DNA of 64,000 nucleotides, from assembly GCA_037951105.1 (NCBI GenBank), contig JBAMJV010003060.1, positions 1 through 64,000 of the forward strand, written 5' to 3'. The position numbers were made by a program, and so were the translations under genes. The DNA is from Echinarachnius parma (lineage: Eukaryota > Echinodermata > Echinoidea > Clypeasteroida > Echinarachniidae). Shown one piece after another: positions 61,369-64,000 of the stretch (positions are counted from its first letter, which is position 1; each line of letters opens with the position of its first letter). The notes under the pieces are model-generated. The model made no database searches, was not told the origin of the DNA, and was given only the letters and a program-made list of their open reading frames with translations.

Positions 61369-63550
61369 AATTCATTATTTTATCACCAATAGGAGGAATC
61401 GGCCTCAGACAAAGGCATGGTAGTGGTGGCTGAAAGGAGGTTGCAAGTTGGCGTTCACAACGGATTGGGGTACGTCGACACGCCCCAAATACTGATGCTG
61501 GATGCAGATACCCTCACGATCATACCTTTTGATCAATTGATTGATTGATCGATTAATTGATTATTTTAACCCATCTAGGAGGAGTCAGCCTCAGACAAAG
61601 GCATGGTAGTGGTGGCTGAAAGGAGGTTGCAAGTTGGCGTTCATAACGGATTGGGGTACGTCGACACGCCCCAGATACTGATGCTGGATGCAGATACCCT
61701 CACGATCATACCTTTTGATCAATTGATCGATTGATCGATTAATTGATTATTTTAACCCATCTAGGAGGAGTCAGCCTCAGACAAAGGCATGGTAGTGGTG
61801 GCTGAAAGGAGGTTGCAAGTTGGCGTTCACAACGGATTGGGGTACGTGGACAAGCCCCAGATACTGATGCTGGATGCAGATACCCTCACGATCATACCTT
61901 TTGATCAATTGATTGATTGATCGATTAATTGATTATTTTAACCCATCTAGGAGGAGTCAGCCTCAGACAAAGGCATGGTAGTGGTGGCTGAAAGGAGGTT
62001 GCAAGTTGGCGTTCACAACGGATTGGGGTACGTCGACACGCCCCAGATACTGATGCTGGATGCAGATACCGTCACCATGATACCTTTTTATCAATGCATG
62101 TATTGATTGATTGATTGATGAATTTATTATTTTATCACCAATAGGAGGAATCAGCCTTAGACAAAGGCATGGTAGTGGTGGCTGAAAGGAGGTTGCAAGT
62201 TGGCGTTCACAACGGATTGGGGTACGTCGACACACCCCAAATACTGATGCTAGATGCAGATACTCTCACCAGGGGCGGGGCGAGAGGGAGCAAGAGAAGA
62301 GGCAGGGCGGGGTCAGTTTCTGGTTCAAAGTAAGTTTTGGTATTTCATATTTTCCCCGTAAATTTGAGAGTGTTTGTAATTTTTGTACCGATGGAACGGC
62401 TCAGTTTCTGGTTCAAGGCAAGTCTTGGTATTTTTTCACCCTTGAATTTGGAATTTCTTTACTCTGTCATTTGTGGATTGATAGAAAGGCTTAGAAAAAA
62501 ATGAATGACGCTTCTCATGTATAGTGTAAATCTATTCCGAAACAGACATTTGACACTTAACTTCTTGATATTCTACCCCCCCCCCCCCCCCAAATAGAGA
62601 GAATCTCCAAGGTACTAAGGTGCTGCACGTGAAAGGAAGCATCAAGCTGGCGGAGGTGGTCCACGCACAAGGTTTCAGCATAGTCTTCACCATGGAGTAC
62701 ATTGTGACCGTCCCTAACTCACCCAGTGAGAAGAAGGTGAGCGCACTTATGCCTTGTGGCAGAAATTAAATTGTTCTATTATATCCCATTTATAACAACC
62801 TCCTCCCCCCCCCCCCCCCCATTAAAAAAAAGTCCATTTGATTTCATTGAAGAGTTTTTTAAAAAGCTTTTTCACCAACATTTGCAGTAAAAAAAAAAAA
62901 CATTTTGGGGGGTTCTTTACATCCGAATTTACACACTTTTCATTTGCTGGGAATCTGTTGGTTATAAGAATGTGATTATGTTTCTCAAATACAATATAAT
63001 AATAATAATAGTGGCCATGGAGGGTATTCATGTCTGTCATGATGCTGGAATTTTTATTACCTATATGGTCACCATAATATTTTTTCTTTAAAATGTGTAT
63101 AAACAATTAACATACAGAGAAATCATTTTGAAAACTGTTTTTACCTGTTTGGTAGTTTTGAGAAGTCTTCTTAACAAGACCATAGTAACCTAATTTCTTT
63201 CAATACTTTTGCCATGGACCTAGTATAAATCCTTAACAATTGTACATACAGACTGACATCAGCATAATTATAAGGAGCACACGCTTTCCGGATAATTTTA
63301 CATTGAAAATTCTTCTCTCCTTTACCAGCTAAGTGCAAGCATGAATCGCCACCAGACGCGCAACATAGCGGTGCGGTGGGCCGCCTGGTCCCCGAACCTC
63401 AACAAACCGTCGTCGGAAGTGACGCTGACGTTTGAGGGGGGTGCTATCCCGAACCCCGAAGGTATCCTCTTCTTCAAGCGAGCGGCTGGCAAGGACGAAC
63501 AAATGAACGAAATGGCCGCTGGGAAGATTCAGTTCAACTGTAAAGTGAAG
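34876..63550 (+). CDS. NPHP4 (nephrocystin-4), N-terminal part, 3' end beyond window
   Basis: Shared exons 55448-55582, 57823-57958, 58719-58826, 59414-59569, 60550-60689, 62145-62329, 62598-62736 and 63329-63550 join in frame, with phases 0, 1, 1, 1, 0, 2, 0, 0. They can be preceded by either first exon: 34876-35010 (45 codons) or 54191-54703 (171 codons). NPHP4 is a scaffold of the ciliary transition zone that works with NPHP1 and RPGRIP1L. Matches to vertebrate NPHP4 run in order: LRFSLYDVTFKRFFGKT, PIYFHTSLADPNIV, VSCGWGLLRLF, YHGSPRALL, HLLPENIL, LRKPKPLKK, FEEEL, ERRLQVGVHNGLGYV, FTMEYIV, VRWAAWSPNL and GGAIPNPEG. This covers roughly the first third of the vertebrate protein (about 1430 residues). 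Every second exon here has decayed tandem copies beside it. Confidence 0.95.
35011..36244. other. Start of NPHP4 long intron, no gene recognised
   Basis: AT-rich. 35745-35815 has three imperfect repeats of GGCGTATCCGAATTCTGA. The minus frame 35595-35966 crosses it and shows no family. Nothing else is supported. Confidence 0.5.
36245..36590. mobile_element. Palindromic element with GATGACA / GGTACCC termini
   Basis: ATATATGATGACACACGC and CCCCGGGGGTACCATTG at the left answer GGTACCCCAGGGTACCATTT and GTCATCATATATAT at the right. About 345 bp; the two opposing frames here are not genes. Confidence 0.7.
36817..37510. mobile_element. MITE family F7 copy, interrupted
   Basis: TACCGTAAACCAGGGTGCC and TTTTCATCAAGCGTCACTTT at the left, CAGAAATTTGTTCTAAAGAG at the right, as in the intact copy at 45033-45257. 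A family F1 MITE (36921-37450) sits in its centre. Confidence 0.8.
36921..37450. mobile_element. MITE family F1 nested in F7
   Basis: TACAGGGGTAGCCCC plus AACGGAACGGGGCACTTCCC at the left and the inverted match ending GGGCCACCCTG. About 530 bp; shorter than the copy at 971-1730. It shares TCTCTCGGCACACG and ACTGTTCTTGGT with the other copies. Confidence 0.88.
37511..38839. other. NPHP4 intron, no gene recognised
   Basis: AT-rich sequence with a GT dinucleotide run near 38541-38571. Short frames such as 38219-38401 show no family. Confidence 0.5.
38840..40185. repeat. Satellite-like array of about 200-bp units with C tracts
   Basis: About seven units. Each contains ACATTACAAACCAGC, a C run of variable length, CTGTAAAATGCAAGCTTCTT, CGATTCATTAGCCAGCAATG and an AT-rich part with TTGTGAGGATTTAG. 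The C run ranges from almost nothing (39977) to over 20. Two more diverged units are at 42470-42830. The small frames here arise from the repeats. Confidence 0.9.
40186..41079. other. NPHP4 intron with a short direct repeat
   Basis: 40262-40329 holds two copies of AGAATTGGCTGTTTTTAAGC plus the following CATGTATGGGCAA. The minus frame at 40579-41076 (165 codons) is open but shows no family, no plausible splice sites and no coding-like composition. Confidence 0.5.
41080..41440. repeat. Degenerate repeats of GAAGCCGAGACCGA
   Basis: Units such as CGAGACTGAGACC, GAAGCCGAGACCGAGAATTT and CGAGGCCGAGACCA alternate with TTTTCGACATTTTCGAG. Two G runs (41171-41193, 41291-41300) lie inside. Confidence 0.8.
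41441..42469. other. NPHP4 intron, no gene recognised
   Basis: Ordinary AT-rich sequence with one G run near 41500. I see no exon, RNA gene or clear repeat. Confidence 0.5.
42470..42830. repeat. Outlying units of the C-tract satellite
   Basis: Two diverged units with CAAGCCTCTTTTGATT and ATGCAAGCGTCTTTCGATTC, and AGCCAGCAATG, plus a C run at 42642-42662. Confidence 0.75.
42885..43400. repeat. Three-copy tandem repeat of about 180 bp
   Basis: Units share CCAATCAACGGATTATAATT or CCAATCAACGGATCATAATT, GGCCTTGTCC, a CA-rich stretch (CACACACACTA), CATCGCTCTTTA and TTTTTAGCTTTCAGTG. A C run occurs at the same place in unit 2 (43238). Confidence 0.8.
43401..44261. other. NPHP4 intron, no gene recognised
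   Basis: No repeat family or exon-like segment could be supported here. Short minus-strand frames (43449-43877) have no resemblance to known proteins. Confidence 0.5.
44262..44660 (+). mobile_element. tRNA-derived SINE split by a family F4 MITE
   Basis: Head GTCTAGCGAGCAGTTGGTAG with AGAGCACCA (A-box side), then a MITE of about 310 bp (44286-44599). It resumes at GTCTAGCAATCAGGAGGTCT with the B-box side (GGTTTTATTCCC) and the tail TTTTCTTTGCTCATTTCTAT. The tail matches the SINE at 4138-4250. The MITE ends are GGGGGGTGTTTCACAAAG and TTTTGTGAAACACCCCC. Confidence 0.82.
45033..45257. mobile_element. MITE family F7, intact copy (225 bp)
   Basis: TACCGTAAACAGGGGTGACT at the left and AGTCACCCCGGTTTACGGTA at the right. 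The arms extend over CATCAAGCCTCATTTTTTGG and CTAAAAAGTGAGGCTTGATG, leaving a small loop. Confidence 0.9.
45351..45477 (-). CDS. Possible isolated exon on the minus strand, unknown
   Basis: A 127-nt open stretch lies between TTTTGCAG and GTAAGAG on the minus strand. One frame reads RINHLNVGDFMTALWHLCFG and continues to KNKDAG. Splice sites are good, but I recognise no family and see no partner exon nearby. It could be an exon of a gene nested in the NPHP4 intron, a transposon remnant, or chance. Confidence 0.25.
46032..46444. mobile_element. MITE family F3 copy
   Basis: TTAAAGGGGACCACCAGGCA at the left and GGGTGGTGGTACCCTTTAA at the right. Closest match is 28323-28735 in the opposite orientation (ACGGAACCACT, TTTGCGAGTGCGCCAATGCT). 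45258-46031 otherwise holds only the possible exon above. Confidence 0.88.
46766..46912. repeat. CAGTCAAACCTGTC family, single copy
   Basis: ACAGTCAAACCTGTCTACAG, GTCTCTATAGACATG and AGCAGATTTGACTGTA. One unit of the family arrayed at 19676-20282. Confidence 0.75.
47453..48015. mobile_element. MITE family F5 with a central perfect palindrome
   Basis: TTAAAGGGATAGTTGAGTTC at the left and AACTCAACTTTCCCTTTAA at the right. The centre (47813-47838) is a perfect 26-bp palindrome built on CCCGGGGCCCCGGG. The copy at 51509-52003 has a different palindrome at the same place. 46913-47452 to the left is plain AT-rich sequence. Confidence 0.88.
48085..48665. repeat. GGCCACCA-type repeat, interrupted
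   Basis: CAAAATTAGCACAGGCTTGC, GGCCACTGATAATTATAGC and, after an inserted F6 MITE, TTCTGGGCCACCAG and TTACTTGCCCAACTGG. Related sequence recurs at 55785-56135. Confidence 0.6.
48162..48522. mobile_element. MITE family F6 nested in the GGCCACCA repeat
   Basis: TACCGTATTTGTCAGTGTAT at the left and GGTTAATACACCAGCAAATA at the right. It is the reverse orientation of 19079-19490 and lacks the long G run of that copy. Confidence 0.85.
48673..48866. mobile_element. Inverted-repeat element around GGCTCTGTCTGTGCCAGGC
   Basis: AAGCCCGGCGCAGATAGAGC with a GACCC run at the left, and AGTCGGCTCTGTCTGTGCCA followed by GGCTTTA at the right. About 190 bp. Confidence 0.7.
48898..49197. mobile_element. MITE family F4, intact copy
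   Basis: CAGGGGGGTGTTTCACAAAG at the left and ATTGTGAAACACCCCCAG at the right. Inner arms AAGTTGAACTTAAAATTATG and GGTCCAACTT. About 300 bp. Confidence 0.9.
49496..49892. mobile_element. MITE-like element family F8, copy 1
   Basis: CCCCCGGGGGGGG...GTACTCAGAT at the left and GTGAGTACCCCCCCCCGGG at the right. The interior shows repeats of CCCATGTCTAAGGAT and GCGGCACATCCCCGTAT. A second subfamily member is at 57250-57664. Confidence 0.8.
49893..51508. other. NPHP4 intron, no gene recognised
   Basis: The plus frame at 50105-50404 is hydrophobic but shows no family or splice support. No repeat structure stands out. Confidence 0.5.
51509..52003. mobile_element. MITE family F5, second copy
   Basis: TTAAAGGGGTAGTTCAGTTT at the left and TACTTCCCCTTTAA at the right. 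The centre (51685-51708) is a perfect 24-bp palindrome, ATAATTGTGGGG and its complement. Confidence 0.88.
52338..52665. repeat. Two-copy tandem repeat of about 187 bp
   Basis: Both copies carry TTTATTTGCCTCTA, GACATGAA, the shared stretch CTTCCATTAAGGTGTTAAAT and TTGCATCTGG. Intronic, no coding evidence. Confidence 0.8.
52700..52915. mobile_element. MITE with GCGTGCTTACGATCCTGGAC termini
   Basis: GCGTGCTTACGATCCTGGAC at the left and GTCCAGGATCGTAAGCACGC at the right are exact reverse complements. Inner repeats of GGTCGACCGTAAAAT follow. About 215 bp. Confidence 0.92.
52916..53477. other. NPHP4 intron, no gene recognised
   Basis: A T run followed by a G run (53010-53036), then AT-rich sequence. 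The plus frame at 53078-53329 has no family resemblance. Confidence 0.5.
53478..54083. repeat. Tandem duplication just upstream of exon 1b, split by a MITE
   Basis: 53478-53640 and 53958-54083 share TGAATGG, AATGCATT, TTTATGACTC, and ATATGCACCAT followed by CTG or ATG. A family F4 MITE lies between them. The unit-1 sequence ACCAGTCCTGAATGG shows what the insertion site looked like before the MITE arrived. Confidence 0.65.
53660..53959. mobile_element. MITE family F4 copy
   Basis: CAGGGGGTGGTGTTTCACAA at the left and TTTGTAAAACACCCCCCTG at the right, with AACTTAACACTAAG and TTCAACTTAAAT as inner arms. It sits about 230 bp upstream of the exon 1b start codon. Confidence 0.88.
54191..54703 (+). 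CDS. NPHP4 alternative first exon 1b (171 codons)
   Basis: The ATG has a perfect ACCATGG context and in-frame TAA codons directly before it (TAATAAACC), so it is a true 5' end for this transcript. The exon is GC-rich and codes a Ser/Pro-rich low-complexity region (PHPPTHFPFPPN, TRSRSLSFSSKPP), then a charged segment (TPEELETIKRDL). The last part, NWVPFFLMVHLVENVALP, parallels the end of exon 1a. The donor is CAG|GTACCA, phase 0. No function is known to me for this N-terminal extension. Confidence 0.8.
54924..55372 (+). pseudogene. Four decayed upstream copies of NPHP4 exon 2
   Basis: Copies start after TAG acceptors at 54924, 54997, 55179 and 55318. Each repeats the 5' part (GATAAAGCGAAGAAGCCGCC, TCTATGATGTCACCTTCAAG) and stops matching after AAGACTC, so the 3' third and the donor are absent. 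The third copy (55179) is still open and closest to the intact exon. The first, second and fourth carry frameshifts or deletions. Confidence 0.92.
55448..55582 (+). CDS. NPHP4 exon 2
   Basis: 45 codons, phase 0 at both ends: DKAKKPPQYQLRFSLYDVTF, then KRFFGKT and KQSGVLQYNT, then GTAAGT. It covers the vertebrate segment SFFDVTYRHFFGRTW. The only copy of the five that has a donor. Confidence 0.93.
55785..56135. repeat. GGCCACCA/GCCCGCTGG-type repeat in NPHP4 intron 2
   Basis: Four units of GCCCGCTG, then GGGGCCAGTAAAATTGCAC, TTGGTGGCCCGATTGGGC and TTTGGGCCACCAGAAT. Related to 48085-48665. Confidence 0.6.
56372..56757. mobile_element. MITE family F2, reverse orientation
   Basis: TTAAAGGGATCTAGTAACTT at the left with GTGCAAAAAGTGATGAATGG, and AATGTTACTAAGTCCCTTTAA at the right. 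Confidence 0.88.
57250..57664. mobile_element. MITE-like element family F8, copy 2
   Basis: ACCCCCGGGGGGGGGCACTC at the left and GAGTGCCCCCCCCCGGGC at the right. The interior has AGGGTCTTTAGAGC and GCGGCACATACCCGT. 56758-57249 and 57665-57822 show no further features. Confidence 0.8.
57823..57958 (+). CDS. NPHP4 exon 3
   Basis: Opens after TATTTTCACAG. Reads PIYFHTSLADPNIVVIVEIT, then VSCGWGLLRLFQQ, ending AAG|GTGAGG in phase 1. It matches the vertebrate LYFHTSLNHPNIV and LSCGFGILRIF blocks. No tandem copies are seen for this exon. Confidence 0.95.
57975..58110. repeat. CAGACAAA microsatellite
   Basis: Repeats of ACAGACAAACAGACA starting 17 bp after the exon 3 donor. Frames across it are artefacts. 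Confidence 0.9.
58370..58636 (+). pseudogene. Two decayed upstream copies of NPHP4 exon 4
   Basis: Copies start at 58370 and 58542 after TTCTTCCTAG. They repeat DISDTSQDTPAPVRQCDVYH-type and DILDTSQAT-type sequence and stop matching after CACCAAGG, before the donor. In the second copy the CCGGCCCCT motif has become a C run of about 23 bases. Confidence 0.92.
58719..58826 (+). CDS. NPHP4 exon 4
   Basis: Phase 1 in and out. Reads DIPDTSQATPAPVRQCNIYH, then GSPRALLYLDDDNIEG, matching the vertebrate LYHGTPRALL block. Donor AAG|GTACTT. It is the last and only complete one of three copies. Confidence 0.93.
59151..59232. repeat. Short repeat F11, second copy
   Basis: TTAACCCCTTGACGACGGGA ... AATCTCGTAGTGAATGGGTTAA, as at 25254-25336. 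Confidence 0.7.
59414..59569 (+). CDS. NPHP4 exon 5
   Basis: 156 nt, phase 1 in and out. Reads GNKKLTFVTDCQMSYTLKTH, then VCHLLPENILALGSDVIPGI, matching MTLIENCSLQYTLK and FHLLPENLL of vertebrates. Acceptor CTACTTCAG, donor CAG|GTAAAA. It is the first and most complete of three copies. Confidence 0.95.
59650..59782 (+). pseudogene. Downstream copy of NPHP4 exon 5, no acceptor
   Basis: Repeats most of the exon and the donor (GATTCAG|GTAAAAAC). It lacks a polypyrimidine-AG acceptor and has a 36-nt in-frame internal deletion that removes MSYTLKTHRYLE. Confidence 0.88.
59914..59976 (+). CDS. Possible 63-nt cassette exon derived from exon 5
   Basis: Third copy of the 3' part of exon 5 (ENILALGSDVIPGISIVDRD). 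New intron sequence joined upstream places a T-rich stretch before exonic CTTCCAG, which now looks like an acceptor. The donor is CAG|GTACCA. It is phase 1 to phase 1, so inclusion would add 21 residues in frame. Whether it is used cannot be told from DNA. Confidence 0.35.
60036..60420 (+). pseudogene. Three decayed upstream copies of NPHP4 exon 6
   Basis: Copies begin near 60036, at 60224 and at 60326. They share GGGACAGCC and AAGGAAACCCAAACCTCTG (or close variants). The third has the better acceptor (CAATTTTCAG) and stays open through LDKVQVTLHLNV. All stop matching before the donor. Confidence 0.9.
60550..60689 (+). CDS. NPHP4 exon 6
   Basis: Phase 1 to 0. Reads GDSLRKPKPLKKTPLTLDKV, then QFEEELCKLINADRKIR, matching GDALRKPRLQKP and KFEEELLEL of vertebrates. 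The acceptor TTTTTAAAG is weak in form. The donor is AGG|GTAAGA. A F2 MITE starts 24 bp after the exon. Confidence 0.9.
60713..60965. mobile_element. MITE family F2, truncated copy
   Basis: TTAAAGGGATCTAGTAACAT at the left, through ACTATCCACTGGATACTCGT; the right third is missing. Confidence 0.85.
61217..62144 (+). pseudogene. Upstream tandem array of partial NPHP4 exon 7 copies (186-bp units)
   Basis: An old relic at about 61217-61340 is followed by four near-identical units starting at 61393, 61579, 61765 and 61951 (spacing 186, 186, 186, then 194 to the intact exon). Each has an acceptor (CCATCTAG or CCAATAG), the first 42 codons (GMVVVAERRLQVGVHNGLGY and on to LDADTL), then GATTGATT-rich intron with no donor. 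Read-through from any unit ends a few codons later at a TGA. Confidence 0.95.
62145..62329 (+). CDS. NPHP4 exon 7
   Basis: 185 nt, phase 0 to 2. Repeats the array sequence and continues into a basic Gly/Arg/Ser stretch (RGGARGSKRRGRAGSVSGSK) before AA|GTAAGT. It matches the vertebrate ERRLRVGVHNGLGFV block and the Ser-rich linker after it. It is the only copy with a donor. Confidence 0.93.
62390..62440 (+). pseudogene. Downstream fragment of NPHP4 exon 7
   Basis: Repeats TCAGTTTCTGGTTCAA and the intron start (AGTCTTGGTATTTT against AGTTTTGGTATTTC). The donor GT has become GC. Keeps only the 3' side of the exon. Confidence 0.82.
62598..62736 (+). CDS. NPHP4 exon 8
   Basis: Phase 2 to 0. Reads KENLQGTKVLHVKGSIKLAE, then FSIVFTMEYIVTVP, ending AAG|GTGAGC. 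It matches the FAVIFQLEYVF block. A 15-base C run forms its polypyrimidine tract (62577-62591). Confidence 0.93.
62737..63328. other. NPHP4 intron 8
   Basis: Starts with a C run (62805-62820) and an A run, followed by AT-rich sequence. No exon copies or transposon termini are seen. Confidence 0.6.
63329..63550 (+). CDS. NPHP4 exon 9
   Basis: 222 nt, phase 0 both ends. Reads LSASMNRHQTRNIAVRWAAW, then SEVTLTFEGGAIPNPEG and FFKRAAG, ending AAG|GTAAAG. It matches the vertebrate MVRWAVWNP and LQGGIQPNPS blocks. The gene continues to the right. Confidence 0.95.
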
Positions 63551-64000
63551 GTAAAGGACAATCTTATGTACATTACCATTCTGTTGTGTGTCGTAGGCAA
63601 TGCATAGACGATGCATGGCTGGTTCTCAATTTTCACATGCTTATACCTGTATTGTTTATGTACTTTGTATGACCAGGAAATTAAGCATTTGGCATGTAAA
63701 TGTGGGTGTTGAAAATAAAACATCAAACGAACAAACAAGTAATATTATTTAAAATACTGGTCCTTTTCTTAAAACAAGTTGTTAAAATCAACAAGAACCT
63801 AGCTTGTCATAGATTAATATCTTTCTTCTCATATGTGAATTTTGTAGGGACTTTCATTTAACCGTGATTATCTTGTTTTGCTCCATTGTAGAGATTAAGC
63901 TCCCACTGCCTCTAATCCAGACATCTTGTAGGTCCTCAGTTCAAATCTCATTTCACTTATTATTACTTTTGTGTTTTCTACTACCTCAAAGAGATGATCC
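63551..64000. other. NPHP4 intron to window end
   Basis: No further NPHP4 exon is recognised. GAGATTAAGCTCCCACTGCC and CAGTTCAAATCTC near 63892-63950 could be a tRNA-like SINE head running off the window. Confidence 0.5.

Overview
This window is nuclear DNA from an animal. It is AT-rich, has multi-exon genes with GT/AG introns, and carries a very heavy load of short inverted-repeat transposons. The genes and the repeat style suggest a marine invertebrate deuterostome, most likely an echinoderm. That placement is an inference from memory of such genomes, not proof.

Three protein-coding genes can be reconstructed exon by exon with matching phases. (1) A sulfatase of the arylsulfatase/steryl-sulfatase family lies on the + strand at 2708-12651. 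It has five exons; the 5' part with the catalytic cysteine is outside the window or not recognised. (2) LZIC, a leucine-zipper plus ICAT-domain protein, lies on the - strand at 29711-23331. It is complete in six exons and 189 residues. (3) NPHP4 (nephrocystin-4, a ciliary transition-zone protein) lies on the + strand from 34876 past the right end. It has two apparent alternative first exons (34876-35010 and 54191-54703) and eight shared exons up to 63550. LZIC and NPHP4 are divergent neighbours, separated by about 5 kb now filled by a foldback element and an LTR element.

Layout: 1-2700, DNA transposon remnants. 2700-12650, the sulfatase, whose introns hold a tRNA-derived SINE, GAT repeats, an inverted pair of 16-bp arrays, a 3.8-kb inverted-repeat element and a minisatellite. 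13200-15930, a MITE split by a LINE that kept its endonuclease but lost its reverse transcriptase. 16000-23300, a 1.4-kb foldback, more MITEs and tandem arrays. 23300-29760, LZIC. 29950-33270, foldback plus LTR element. 34800-54200, the long first intron of NPHP4, with nested MITEs and C-tract satellites. 54200-64000, the NPHP4 exon cluster.

The most striking observation is that all three genes carry decayed tandem copies of their own exons, about twenty in all, and nearly all obey a polarity rule. Copies upstream of the intact exon keep the acceptor or 5' side and lack the donor side. Copies downstream keep the donor side and lack the acceptor side. No complete second copy with both strong splice sites is seen. 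This is what selection through exon definition would leave behind, and it is best displayed by the 186-bp array in NPHP4 (61393-62144).
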